A stretch of 50,400 nucleotides of DNA, taken from contig QIAM01000052.1 in the NCBI GenBank assembly GCA_003225555.1, positions 1-50,400 of the forward strand, read 5' to 3'. Under the pieces are notes generated by a model. That model saw only the letters and a list, made by a program, of their open reading frames with translations, did not search any database and was not told where the DNA came from. The DNA is from Acidobacteriota bacterium. Lineage in GTDB: Bacteria; Acidobacteriota; Terriglobia; Terriglobales; Acidobacteriaceae. Below are positions 25,296-33,180 of this stretch, one piece after another (the first letter of the stretch is position 1; every line of letters begins with the position of its first letter). Position numbers and translations under genes: made by a program.

Positions 25296-25312
25296 CGTTT
25301 ATAGCTTAAACG
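25296..25312. promoter_or_regulatory. Perfect inverted repeat upstream of zinc-ribbon gene
   Basis: CGTTTA-TAGCT-TAAACG has 6-bp perfect arms in an AT-rich patch followed by TTGTATAGATATGGTATAAC. It lies ~75 bases before the 25386 start, a reasonable place for an operator or a promoter-proximal site. No regulator is identified. Confidence 0.4.
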
Positions 25313-25385
25313 TTGTATAGATATGGTATAACGGAGTCGCTAAATCCATTTCACCCCGTCCGCTCGGGGACGGAGTCGTGTTCGC

Positions 25386-25583
25386 ATGGACGATGTCATC
25401 CGATGCCCGTACTGCACCGAGGGCGGAACTTTCAAAGCCATGATGTGGCGGGCCGAGGCAAGATGGTTTCTTTGTTCTCGTTGCAGCCACCTCGCCATAC
25501 CAGACAATCCCGATTTCAAATGCCGCTGCCCCAAGTGCGTCGACACTGAGCGCCGCGCGAACCCCAGTCCACCACCTGAATAA
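25386..25583 (+). CDS. Small zinc-ribbon protein
   Basis: 65 aa. Four Cys pairs or singles are spaced as zinc knuckles: CPYC near residue 7, CSRC near residue 30 and CRCPKC near residue 47, enough for one or two zinc ions. The body is rich in aromatic residues (MMWRAEARWFLC) and the C-terminus is Pro-rich. No membrane segment or signal peptide is visible, so it is cytoplasmic. Such proteins may bind nucleic acid or protein partners; the role is unknown. It has an upstream palindrome and AT-rich region that could form its promoter. Confidence 0.65.
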   Translation: MDDVIRCPYCTEGGTFKAMMWRAEARWFLCSRCSHLAIPDNPDFKCRCPKCVDTERRANPSPPPE

Positions 25584-25713
25584 ACGCACAACCGTCAAAG
25601 GATGGGCACCCCCATCAGCACGAACCGACCTTGACCTTCCGCACGATCCACCCCCGGACCTTCGGTGTAGAACTCTGCCGGTCAGCGAGGGTTATCATCC
25701 ATCGAGTCTTTCT

Positions 25714-26238
25714 ATGAACAACCAAACGATTTCCCCATCCCATCGTCGCCTGATGGCCGCGGCCCTCTGGTTGGCTGCCTGCCCGCTGCTTGCCCAAACC
25801 GCAACCCCCTCCCCCTCGGGCGGCCCGCAGATGGCGGGACGTCGCGGCGGCGCTCCACCCTGTTTGCAGAAGGCAGGCATCGATCGCTCCGTAATGCAGC
25901 AACTCCACTCCATTCAGAGTGAGAGCCGCTCCCAAATCGCTTCGGTATGTGAAAATTCCTCACTCGCGCCCCAGCAAAAGCACGAGCAAGTGCAGCAGAT
26001 CCACCGACAGTCAAAGCAGAAGATCGACAGCCTGATCACGCCCCAACAACAGGAAGCCCTGCACGCCTGCCAGCAGCAGATGGGGATGAATCACCCCGGA
26101 ATGACCGGAGGCAATCCAGCAACCGGAACCGGACACTTCGGCGGCGGACCCGGCTGCGGTGAATTGTCGCATCCCAATCATCCCACCGGAACCAACAACA
26201 ATCCTTCCGGCAGCTTTTCATCCCCCGGCCAAAATTGA
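25714..26238 (+). CDS. Gln-rich secreted protein
   Basis: 174 aa. An extended signal peptide (residues ~10-28, MAAALWLAACPLLAQ) exports it. The middle (about 55-125) is a helical Gln/Ser-rich domain (VMQQLHSIQSESRSQIASV, LAPQQKHEQVQQIHRQSKQK, ITPQQQEALHAC), resembling Spy/CpxP-like periplasmic helical proteins. Two Cys near the helices could pair. The C-terminal 50 residues are Gly/Asn/Pro-rich and probably disordered. Function is unknown; a periplasmic chaperone or metal-stress role is only an analogy. It stands alone, with the repeat-rich region directly downstream. Confidence 0.75.
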   Translation: MNNQTISPSHRRLMAAALWLAACPLLAQTATPSPSGGPQMAGRRGGAPPCLQKAGIDRSVMQQLHSIQSESRSQIASVCENSSLAPQQKHEQVQQIHRQSKQKIDSLITPQQQEALHACQQQMGMNHPGMTGGNPATGTGHFGGGPGCGELSHPNHPTGTNNNPSGSFSSPGQN

Positions 26239-26286
26239 GCACGGACTCGGGTGATCTGTTCAGTAAGCCCAACTGTGGAAAAGACC

Positions 26287-26395
26287 GGGAAGCGCACGAC
26301 TTCCAGAAGTTGCGGAAAAGTCGCCGCAAGGTCTCTTTGAAAGGGCGCGGCTTCAAGCCGCGCCGTTAAGTCCAAAGTATCAACGCGGCTTTAGG
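26287..26395 (+). repeat. Second copy of the ~100-bp dispersed repeat
   Basis: CGCACGACTTCCAGAAG and TCGCCGCAAGGTCTCTTTGA lead to GCGCGGCTTCAAGCCGCGCC and CAACGCGGCTTTAG, closely matching 21386-21478. Confidence 0.8.
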
Positions 26396-26914
26396 CGCTG
26401 AGGGAGTCTGGCCAGGTACGAAGTGAGTCTTTCCGCAGCGTCTTCCACTCGTGCCGAACAGAATCGTAAAAAAGGATCCGGGCTTCAGCCCTGGGGTGCA
26501 CTCAATGTGGGGCGGACACTCCTGTCCGCCCGCCCGGTCCCTCAACTCCTGTCATTCCGACCCCCGAGCGAAAGCGAGGGGCGGAGGAATCTCAGCTCGG
26601 CAGTAGGCTGTGGTCGAGCAAGACCGGGAAGGTCACGACTTCCGGTCCTTGAGCCTGCCCTGAGCGAAGCCGAAGGGTGCCAAATAGAATCGCAAAAATG
26701 AACCGGGCTTCAGCCTCTAGGTGCACGTATGTGGGGCGGACACTCCTGTCCGCCGCCCTTGATAACGCGGGGTGCCAACCCCGCCAGGAAGTATCAGCCT
26801 ATTTGACCGGTGCTGTCGAAGTCACTTTCAATCTGCACTACCCTCCCGAGAGAACAGCGCGACCAAAACCAGCTCGGAATGACCTAGACGTTAATCCTGT
26901 GGAACCCGGCACGC
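26396..26914. repeat. Gene-free repeat cluster
   Basis: Two near-identical blocks each hold a GGCTTCAGCC motif and a REP-like element TGTGGGGCGGACACTCCTGT (about 26506-26530 and 26729-26755). Between them lie a GTCATTCCGA...GAGGAATCT element (26551-26595) and a CCTGAGCGAAGCCGAAGGG element. I see no gene. Confidence 0.75.
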
Positions 26915-27105
26915 TTATTTCAGAGGAGAATTGAAAAGCCTCCAAGGCAGGAAACCAAAGACTCCAACTACAAACGCGAGAAGGAAGAAGGCGTCCATCA
27001 AAGTCTCGATTTTCCCTGGTGAAAAATAAGGTAGTATCCGGCTGACCAGCCGAGGGCGCTCCCAGCTAAGTTGATCCATTTCTGGTGCGCCCACCACGAC
27101 CAATG
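26915..27105 (-). pseudogene. Fragment of a small two-helix membrane protein, frameshifted
   Basis: In one minus-strand frame the sequence reads HWSWWAHQKWINLAGSALG then WSAGYYLIFH, a plausible membrane segment. In the next frame it continues PGKIETLMDAFFLLAFVVG then VFGFLPWRLFNSPLK and stop, a second membrane helix. The two join only by a one-base shift near 27020 (TTTTTCACCAGGG). No start codon is found upstream of the first part (a TAG precedes it). The likeliest reading is a decayed or truncated gene; the second half alone could also be a short intact membrane peptide. Confidence 0.4.
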
Positions 27106-27468
27106 GTGTCGCTCCTCCGGTTTAAGCTATCGTTCCGTGAGCACCGTTGCCAGCTTTCCATCCTTGGCTACGTGAATCGTGACTGCCTACCAGCCATAGA
27201 AAACACTGAAAGCCACTCCCACGATTCTAAAGGCGATCTGCAGACAGCTCATTGCGATATTCTATTTGATTTGTGCATCGCCTTGTATTGATCTCAATCT
27301 GTGGCGCGTGGCCCACCTAAGGTCTGTTCTCGCTGGCGATTCCAGCGAGGTCAAAAACTATAGGGTGGACACCGCTGTTTACTCGCTAGGGATCCCCTCG
27401 GCTTCGATCGGGGCAGGCTCTTCGACTTCGCTCAGGATGACACTAACCCTTTCTGCTGAGATCGCATT
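27106..27468. other. Gene-free stretch
   Basis: Nothing recognisable except a GGCAGGCTCTTCGACTTCGC...CAGGATGAC dispersed element (about 27411-27443), a relative of those at 30020 and 35370. It ends at the stop of the midA-like gene. Confidence 0.5.
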
Positions 27469-28776
27469 TCATATTCTTCGGCTGAAGGTGAGGCCTGTCA
27501 GGGCTGCGACCTTTTCTTTCTCTACTCCTTTGCTTGCTACCAACACGTGGAAACTCTCGCCCATGCCGGCGGGGGTGACTAGATGCTTTAGCTGCAGGGC
27601 TACTTTTGCGTGCTCCTGAGGGAGGCGGCAGTCTTCGAAGGCGTCGGCGAATTGGTTGGGTTCGCCGATGCCCATCAGGAATTGGGATTGGGTTAGGAGC
27701 TTTTGGGTTTGCATGCCTTGCTCTTCGGCGGCGGCAGTTAGGGCGGTGAAGTTTACGTCGGCGGTGATGTCTTGCTCGCCGGGAGCTTCGTAAGGGTTGT
27801 TGCTGATAGAGTGCTGGCGGAGGGCTTTCAGGGTTCCGCGATGGCGTCCGGCTAGTTGTTCTTCGCGGGTGTAGCCGTAGTCGATGGCGATGAGGAATCC
27901 ACGGGTGATGCTGTCGGCGATGCGGTGCATGTATTGTTGCGCGATGAGCGGGGCTTCGAGACGCTCTCCGGGTTCGGGATGGATGGAGTGGCGGTCTAGG
28001 TATTCGAGTTCTTGTGGGGAGGCGGGGGCCCAGGTTTCGATGAATTTGTTGTCGCGGGTGTCGATGTGGAGAGAGCCTTGCGGGCTTAGGATTTCGACGG
28101 GTAAGGCATCGAAGAATTCGTTGGCGAAGAGGATGGTCGGAACCTCAGGGGCTAAAGCCCGCGTCATCTCGGAGCCTTTCGTAGCGCTGAAGCGCTGCGC
28201 CACCCAAGGCGGCGCGGTGATCTTGTTGACAGCATCGGAGTTTCCGGCTGACGTAAGGTCCCTCACGCGCTGGGGCGCGTTCGGGATGACATCCGGTGGG
28301 GAGGGAGCTGACCCATCAATTGCGACCGCCTTGGTATCTCCTTCGAATGAGGCGAATGCTGCTTTTCCTGAGTAGAGATGCGTTCCTAGTGTGGCTTCGA
28401 TTCGGTGGCGCAGGGCTGGTGAACTTTCGACCAGGATGTAGCCCAGGGCTTGGAAGAAATCGGGGAACTTTTTTTCGGACCAGTCGAGTACATCCTGGGC
28501 GAAGAGGCCGCGACCGGGGCCCAGCTCTACTATTGCGATTTGCTCTGGGGAGCCCAGAGCTTTCCACATTTCTTCGAACTGGCGGGCCATGAGGCGTCCG
28601 AAGACGGCGTGGACGTCGCTGGAGGTGTAGAAGTCTCCGGCCTTGCCGAATTGCTCGGCGGTGCGGGAATAGCATCCGTGGTCGGGATCGTAGAGGCACA
28701 GCTCCATGTAGCGGGAGAAGGGAATGGGGCCCTGCTCGCGGATTTCTTGTTCGATCTTTTGGCGGAGGGGATTCAA
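27469..28776 (-). CDS. MidA/NDUFAF7-type SAM-dependent methyltransferase with repeat-encoded insert
   Basis: The family (DUF185) methylates a protein Arg; the mitochondrial homologue NDUFAF7 modifies a complex I subunit. The start is a TTG at 28776. Family features are PIPFSRYMELCLYDPDHGCY, KAGDFYTSSDVHAVFGR, the SAM site IVELGPGRGLFAQDVL, ILFANEFFDALPVE and FLIAIDYGYTREEQ. Between the SAM-binding half and ANEFFDALPVE there are about 60 extra residues (about 160-215) encoded by three different dispersed repeats (28146-28290). The total of 435 aa exceeds the usual ~370 by about that amount. The frame is open throughout, so a functional enzyme with a surface insert is plausible. Confidence 0.88.
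   Translation of the reverse strand: MNPLRQKIEQEIREQGPIPFSRYMELCLYDPDHGCYSRTAEQFGKAGDFYTSSDVHAVFGRLMARQFEEMWKALGSPEQIAIVELGPGRGLFAQDVLDWSEKKFPDFFQALGYILVESSPALRHRIEATLGTHLYSGKAAFASFEGDTKAVAIDGSAPSPPDVIPNAPQRVRDLTSAGNSDAVNKITAPPWVAQRFSATKGSEMTRALAPEVPTILFANEFFDALPVEILSPQGSLHIDTRDNKFIETWAPASPQELEYLDRHSIHPEPGERLEAPLIAQQYMHRIADSITRGFLIAIDYGYTREEQLAGRHRGTLKALRQHSISNNPYEAPGEQDITADVNFTALTAAAEEQGMQTQKLLTQSQFLMGIGEPNQFADAFEDCRLPQEHAKVALQLKHLVTPAGMGESFHVLVASKGVEKEKVAALTGLTFSRRI
28146..28295. repeat. Three dispersed repeats in frame inside the midA-like gene
   Basis: On the plus strand: GGGGCTAAAGCCC (about 28149-28161); GTAGCGCTGAAGCGCTGCGC (about 28180-28200), a GTAG-headed palindrome; and a reversed GTCATCCCGAACG...GAGGGACC element with inner palindrome ACGCGC/GCGCGT (about 28250-28289). 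All are translated in frame on the minus strand. Confidence 0.85.
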
Positions 28777-28860
28777 CGGCTGTGATGGTAACTCAGCTTC
28801 GCAGGTTCGCGATAATAGGGTTCTTCAGAGTTGAGAGATGGTTTTGGTCAGCGGAAACAT

Positions 28861-28914
28861 AGCGGCCCGATACTGCTGGGCCGCCGGACAGCCGAGGGCG
28901 GCTGTCCCCACATA
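28861..28914 (-). repeat. Two-hairpin REP-like element
   Basis: Read on the minus strand: ATGTGGGG, ACAGCCG-CCCT-CGGCTGT, then GCGGCCC...GGGCCGC around a larger loop. It lies between the midA-like gene and the downstream pseudogene. Confidence 0.85.
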
Positions 28915-28943
28915 GTCTGTAATGGCTTCGCGGCGAGATTTCT

Positions 28944-29245
28944 TTACAGGCCCCTCTGCAGGCGGTCGGCACGGTCTTGCGGGGTGCGGATGAACATCTC
29001 TACGAAGTAGGCGTGGAGGGCATCGTAGAGTTGGCGCTAGAAGCTCCATTCGAATTGCGGGTGGTCGAGGTCGCGGGGATGGAGTTCGAAGTAGTAGGTG
29101 TGGACGGGGATGTTTCGTCTTTGAATTGGATGATGCCTTCGACGGCTTCGCCTTTGGGGCGGGCGAAGAAAGTCAGCAATGGGTGTTCGTAGAGGCGGAG
29201 TCGGTTGAGTACGCGGTCCAGGCGGGGGTTGGGGGATTCGGGCAC
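28944..29245 (-). pseudogene. Hypothetical protein pseudogene, frameshift plus nonsense
   Basis: GTG at 29245 starts PESPNPRLDRVLNRLRLYEH and PLLTFFARPKGEAVEGIIQF then KDETSP. One base is then missing: the next frame gives VHTYYFELHPRDLDHPQFEW then SF, a TAG (likely once TGG), and RQLYDALHAYFVEMFIRTPQ then DRADRLQRGL and stop at 28944. The mended protein would be ~100 aa. I do not recognise a named family; the fold looks like a small alpha+beta cytoplasmic protein. Two independent lesions argue for true decay. Confidence 0.65.
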
Positions 29246-29290
29246 AGGGGGATTGTAAAGGAGAAAGGAGACGGCCTTACCGCTTGAAAG

Positions 29291-29339
29291 TGCGAGGGCG
29301 GGACGCCCTCGCGACAGCCGGCGGAACGCCGGCGCTACT
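29291..29339 (-). repeat. Composite REP-like element (GTAG head)
   Basis: On the minus strand: GTAGC, GCCGGC-GTTCC-GCCGGC, then GCGAGGGCG-TCC-CGCCCTCGC. The order matches the GTAG plus GTGG pair at 18681-18727. It ends six bases before the antitoxin start. Confidence 0.85.
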
Positions 29340-29344
29340 CACTC

Positions 29345-29629
29345 TTGAGTAACGTACAGGGAACCTGTACAGAAACCACCTATACGCATCTGCGGCAGAG
29401 TCTGGCGGCGGTGCTCGACCGCGTGGTCAACGACCGCGAGGTGGTCATCATTCGCCGCAAGGGCCAGAGAACGGTGGCTATGGTTCCGGCTGACGAGCTG
29501 GCCGGGCTGATGGAGACGGCGCACTTGTTGCGCTCCTTCAAGAATGCGCGGCGCTTGCTTACTGCGTTACGTCGGGCTGTAGGACGGAAGGGAAAGCCGG
29601 AACCACTGGAGAAACTGCGCCGGGAATAG
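29345..29629 (+). CDS. Phd/YefM-family antitoxin
   Basis: 94 aa from a TTG at 29345. TTYTHLRQSLAAVLDRVVND then REVVIIRRKGQRTVAMVPAD is the Phd/YefM DNA-binding fold, followed by a helical tail (MET then AHLLRSFKNARRLLTALRRA) that would wrap the toxin. YefM-type antitoxins bind and block their YoeB-type mRNA interferase partner and repress the operon. The toxin gene starts three bases after this stop. A REP-like element lies directly upstream, in the expected operator region. Confidence 0.88.
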   Translation: MSNVQGTCTETTYTHLRQSLAAVLDRVVNDREVVIIRRKGQRTVAMVPADELAGLMETAHLLRSFKNARRLLTALRRAVGRKGKPEPLEKLRRE

Positions 29630-29632
29630 GGC

Positions 29633-29905
29633 TTGTCCCGCAGCGTTGAACGGGGAGCCATATTTCATCCGGAGTTCCGACAGGACCTTCGCGACTGGGT
29701 CGAAAATGATCGGAAGGTTGGTCTTCGGACTTTCGAACTGATCGAGGCTGTCCTGCGCGATCCGTTTGTGGGCATTGGAAAGCCGGAGCCTTTGAAGTAC
29801 GTGCTGGCAGGATGTTGGTCGAGGAGAATTACTCAGGAGCACCGGTTGGTGTATCGGGTGAGCGGATCGCGGATCGATTTTCTGCAGGCGCGGTATCACT
29901 ACTGA
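29633..29905 (+). CDS. YoeB/Txe-family toxin (mRNA interferase)
   Basis: 90 aa from a TTG at 29633. Family features are FHPEFRQDLRDWVENDRKVG, LRDPFVGIGKPEPLKYVLAG then CWSRRITQEHRLVYRV, and the C-terminal FLQARYHY, which carries the conserved His-Tyr end. YoeB toxins cleave mRNA on the ribosome. The Glu, Arg and His of the active site appear present (E in PEPLKY, R in SRRITQ, H in ARYHY). It is tightly coupled to the antitoxin upstream. No inactivating change is seen, so this is probably an active pair. Confidence 0.9.
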   Translation: MSRSVERGAIFHPEFRQDLRDWVENDRKVGLRTFELIEAVLRDPFVGIGKPEPLKYVLAGCWSRRITQEHRLVYRVSGSRIDFLQARYHY

Positions 29906-30061
29906 CCGTAAATCGTTTCGCAGGACCTCACCGTCCAACATGTGAATTCCGTTCGAGCCGCGGGCGATGTCAGCGGGTAGGGATCCTTCCGACTGCGTTG
30001 CCACTCCGCTTCGCGGCATGGCAACTTCGCTCAGGACGACAGTCTGCAAGAGACTTGGAGA

Positions 30062-31300
30062 TTACTCGTAGCGTAGGGCTTCGATGGGGTCGAGCCTAGC
30101 GGCTTTGATGGCTGGGAGCATGCCGCTGACGATGCCGACGAAGCTGAGAATCACCGTCGACCAGATCAAAGTGGCGGCGTCGATGTAGAGGTGGATGTCG
30201 CCTTCACTGGCGTTTTCCTGGAAGGCACTCCAGAGAGTGAGGGAGCCCACCGACCAGGAAACGACGTAGGCCAGCACTACTCCCAGCAGCCCACCCAGGG
30301 CTGTGATCACCAATGCTTCGGCCAGGAACTGGAACAGGATGTGCCAGCGGTGGGCGCCGAGGGCTTTCTCGACTCCGATTTCGCGGGTGCGTTGGGTTAC
30401 TGAGACCAGCATGATATTCATTAGGCCCACCCCGCCGATGCCTAGAGTCAACAGACCGATGAAGCCGAGAAGGATTTTGATTCCGGTGGAAATTACCTGC
30501 AGGTCCATCAGGTCGGCGAAGACGTCGAAAACGAAGATGGCACGGTGGTCTTTGGGATCGAAGCTGTGGTGGAAGCCCATGGAGTCGCGGATGGCCTTGA
30601 CAACTTTGGCGTGGTCGCCTTCGTACTCCATGACGACTGCGGTCAGGTAGTAGGTGTTGGCCAGATCGCTCATGGCGCTGAAGGGGATGTACACGTGCTC
30701 GTTGATGTTGTCGTCGCCGTTTTGGACCTGGTGCTTGAGGATGCCGACGATTTGATACGAGATGCCGTTGATGCGGATCTCCTGTCCGATGGCGTTCTGG
30801 CCGGAGAAAAGTTTCTTTTTCGCGTCGGAGCCGATTACGGCTACGCGGGTGTGGGTGAAGTCGTCTGCCTCGCTGAAGAAGGTGCCTTCGGTGATGTCCA
30901 TGCGGCGCATGGTGCCATAGGCGGCGTAGACTCCGCTGACGCCGTAGGTGGCGCTGCGGGTGCCGTAGGAGGTGAGGCATTGCTTGGACACTTCCGGGGA
31001 GACGTGCTTCAGCAGTGGGACTTCGGCGCGGATGTAATCGAGGTCGTTTACGGTGAGGCGGACTTGAGTTCCTGCTTTCGTGCCTCCGGCCTGGAGTTCG
31101 GTGCGTCCGGGAAAAATGAAGACTAGATTGGTGCCGAACGAACGGAAGGCGGACCAGAGTCCGCGCTCGAATCCGGTGCCGTAGGCTAGGAGGAGGACTA
31201 CCGTTGCGATGCCCCAGGCCATGCCTAGCATGGTGAGCAGACTGCGGCGGCGGTTGTGGCGCAGGGCGTTGTAGGCTTGGGTGGCGAGGGCAGTGATCAT
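30062..31300 (-). CDS. MacB/FtsX-type ABC transporter permease
   Basis: 412 aa. The N-terminal membrane helix (about 18-40, LLTMLGMAWGIATVVLLLAY) is followed by a ~220-residue periplasmic MacB_PCD domain. Then come three C-terminal helices with GIGGVGLMNIMLVSVTQRTR and EIGVEKALGAHRWHI, the FtsX signature, and DPIEALRYE at the end. Such permeases act as mechanotransmitters for efflux or lipoprotein handling with a separate ATPase. Another permease of the same kind (31461-32708) lies upstream on the same strand, but no ATPase gene is present. A heptamer array and a REP element separate the two. Confidence 0.92.
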   Translation of the reverse strand: MITALATQAYNALRHNRRRSLLTMLGMAWGIATVVLLLAYGTGFERGLWSAFRSFGTNLVFIFPGRTELQAGGTKAGTQVRLTVNDLDYIRAEVPLLKHVSPEVSKQCLTSYGTRSATYGVSGVYAAYGTMRRMDITEGTFFSEADDFTHTRVAVIGSDAKKKLFSGQNAIGQEIRINGISYQIVGILKHQVQNGDDNINEHVYIPFSAMSDLANTYYLTAVVMEYEGDHAKVVKAIRDSMGFHHSFDPKDHRAIFVFDVFADLMDLQVISTGIKILLGFIGLLTLGIGGVGLMNIMLVSVTQRTREIGVEKALGAHRWHILFQFLAEALVITALGGLLGVVLAYVVSWSVGSLTLWSAFQENASEGDIHLYIDAATLIWSTVILSFVGIVSGMLPAIKAARLDPIEALRYE

Positions 31301-31329
31301 GGGGGCGCTCTTGGTTTTTGGCTCTTGCC

Positions 31330-31364
31330 TTCTAGCTGCTAGCTGCTAGCTTCTAGCTCCTGCC
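31330..31364. repeat. Heptamer-period tandem array (CTGCTAG)
   Basis: Units CTTCTAG, CTGCTAG, CTGCTAG, CTTCTAG, CTCCTGC run in perfect 7-base phase between the two permease genes. Confidence 0.85.
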
Positions 31365-31408
31365 TCTTCAATCTTGGTGTTCCCTTGGTTTCTCAATAAT
31401 CTCTGCCT

Positions 31409-31452
31409 CGCTTTGCTCGGTCGACAGCCGAGGCGGCTGTCGCCTCATGTTC
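31409..31452 (-). repeat. Two-hairpin REP-like element between permeases
   Basis: Minus strand: ATGAGGCG, ACAGCCG-CCT-CGGCTGT, then GACCGAGC-AAA-GCGAGG. It is the same plan as at 9311 and 40287 with a diverged head. Confidence 0.75.
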
Positions 31453-31460
31453 CTATTTTC

Positions 31461-32708
31461 TTATTCTTGTCTTAGGGCCTCCACTGGCGGCAACAATGCT
31501 GCTTTTCTTGCGGGGTAGAGACCTGCGGCTATCCCTGCTATCGCCAGCGATCCGATTGCGGCCAGGGCCGATGCCGGGATTATTCGCGGCGTGTCGAAAC
31601 CTTCGGGTGCGGGGAGCATGGCTAGCAGCGTTACGAAGGCGGTGGCTATGGCTAGTCCTATGCCGCCGCTGAAGGCGGTCAGGAAGGCTCCTTCGATGAA
31701 GAACTGGGTCAGGATCGCGCGGTAGGTTGCGCCCAGGGCTTTGCGGAGGCCGATCTCTTTGGTGCGCTCGGTTACGGAGACCAGCATGATGTTGATGATG
31801 CCGATTGCGCCCAGGCCCAGAGTTACGACCCCTACAACGCCTAGGAACCAGTCCATGGCGTCGAAGATTCTGCCTACGCGTTTCATGTTCTCGATGGTGT
31901 CCCAGTCTTCGAAGGCATCCTCGAGCTTGGGGTTGAAGCCGTGGCGGCGGGCGATGATCTGGTGAATCTCTGTCTTGGCTTCGGTGTGTAGATTTTTGTT
32001 GATCGGTTGATAGTTCAGGAACGAGATTGCGTCTTCAGAGTTCGCCTTGGTCAGCGGGAACAGGTTGCGCATGGTTTCGACGGGGATGAAGATACGCGAG
32101 TTGGTGCCGTTGTTGCCGTCGCGTCCGACTTTGGCGACTACGCCGATCACGTCGAAGCTCATGCCATTGAGAAGGATGGTGGAGCCGACGGCGGGGCGTC
32201 CGGGGAAAATGTTTTTGAGCAATTCCCAGCCTACGACGGCGACGCGGCGGCGGTCGGAGTTGTCCTGATTGTTGAACCAGCGGCCGGGGCTGATCGGGAC
32301 GTTGCGAATCTGGTTGTAGTCTGCGGCCACACCGAAGATCTGGCCGTTGGTCGAACCGTAATCGCTCACCGCACGGATGTCTTCGCGGTTGAGCACCGGC
32401 GATAACGCGCCGACGTACTTGGCCTCGTCGCGGATGGCCAGGTAATCCTTGTAGGTGAAGTAGTACGTCTGTCCGGATTGGGTGCTGCCTTCGACCGCGG
32501 GGATGCGTCCGGGAAACATGAACATAATGTTTTGACCGAGGTTGGCGAGTTCCTTCTCCTGGCCGCTGCGGAAGCCTTCTCCCAAGCCTACGAGGAGGAG
32601 GAGCGAGCCTACGCCCCAGGCAATTCCGAACATGGTGAGGAACGAGCGCAGCTTGTGCGCCCACAGGGTGGATAGCGACTGCCGGACAATGTCGAGGAGC
32701 ATTCGCAT
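31461..32708 (-). CDS. MacB/FtsX-type ABC transporter permease
   Basis: The ATG at 32708 starts RMLLDIVRQSLSTLWAHKLR, the usual cytoplasmic lead-in, followed by FLTMFGIAWGVGSLLLLVGL. The long periplasmic domain (RIPAVEGSTQSGQTYYFTYK on) and the C-terminal three-helix bundle with GLGAIGIINIMLVSVTERTK then EIGLRKALGATYRA are typical, ending LLPPVEALRQE. It is paralogous to the downstream permease, probably forming a heterodimer with it. The missing ATPase must be encoded elsewhere. A strong hairpin (32732-32761) sits in its probable 5' UTR, which is unusual for this family. Confidence 0.92.
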   Translation of the reverse strand: MRMLLDIVRQSLSTLWAHKLRSFLTMFGIAWGVGSLLLLVGLGEGFRSGQEKELANLGQNIMFMFPGRIPAVEGSTQSGQTYYFTYKDYLAIRDEAKYVGALSPVLNREDIRAVSDYGSTNGQIFGVAADYNQIRNVPISPGRWFNNQDNSDRRRVAVVGWELLKNIFPGRPAVGSTILLNGMSFDVIGVVAKVGRDGNNGTNSRIFIPVETMRNLFPLTKANSEDAISFLNYQPINKNLHTEAKTEIHQIIARRHGFNPKLEDAFEDWDTIENMKRVGRIFDAMDWFLGVVGVVTLGLGAIGIINIMLVSVTERTKEIGLRKALGATYRAILTQFFIEGAFLTAFSGGIGLAIATAFVTLLAMLPAPEGFDTPRIIPASALAAIGSLAIAGIAAGLYPARKAALLPPVEALRQE

Positions 32709-32731
32709 AGGCCGTGTCTTGCGGAAATCTG

Positions 32732-32761
32732 CCCCCACGCCTCCGGGGAGGAGCGTGGGGG
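32732..32761 (-). promoter_or_regulatory. Strong hairpin upstream of permease gene
   Basis: CCCCCACGC and GCGTGGGGG make a 9-bp perfect stem, with CTCC/GGAG pairing inside. It lies 24-53 bases upstream of the 32708 start. It may be a 5' UTR structure, or one more dispersed palindrome. Confidence 0.5.
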
Positions 32762-33180
32762 CCCCGGGTAACGTTCAGGCGAGGGGTCTCAATCCCGCCT
32801 AACCATCTGATCAGAGATACGAAGCTGGGCTATGCGAAGTTCCCTGCGTCGTTAGTGGGTTAGACACTGGAGGATAGAAAAAGGTTAGCCGGGGAAAGGG
32901 GGCGATTTGGATGCACCTCAGCGGCTAAAGCCGGCCCTATTTTGCGGTATTTACGGCGCGGCTGGAAGCCGCTCCCTTTCAAAACAGAACTGCTAACGAG
33001 GTTTTCAGCAATTTCAGCAAATCCTAAAGCCGCCTCTCAAAAAATGCCGGCCAATCTCGGTCGTGGAGCGGACGTAAGGTCCCTCGGCGGGCAAAGGGCG
33101 CCCGCCTCAGGATGACAACACTCTCGGGAGCATCCAGGGCGCCGCTGCAATGGCGCGGCTCGCCATGGCACGGCATGCAA
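32762..33180. repeat. Gene-free stretch with dispersed repeats
   Basis: CGGCTAAAGCCGGCC and, inverted, GGCGCGGCTGGAAGCCGCTC with CCCTTTCAAA (about 32920-33000) are a relative of the repeat at 21386. GTAAGGTCCCTCGGCGGGC...CCTCAGGATGAC (about 33073-33118) belongs to the GTCATCC family also found in the midA-like gene. No gene is seen. Confidence 0.65.
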
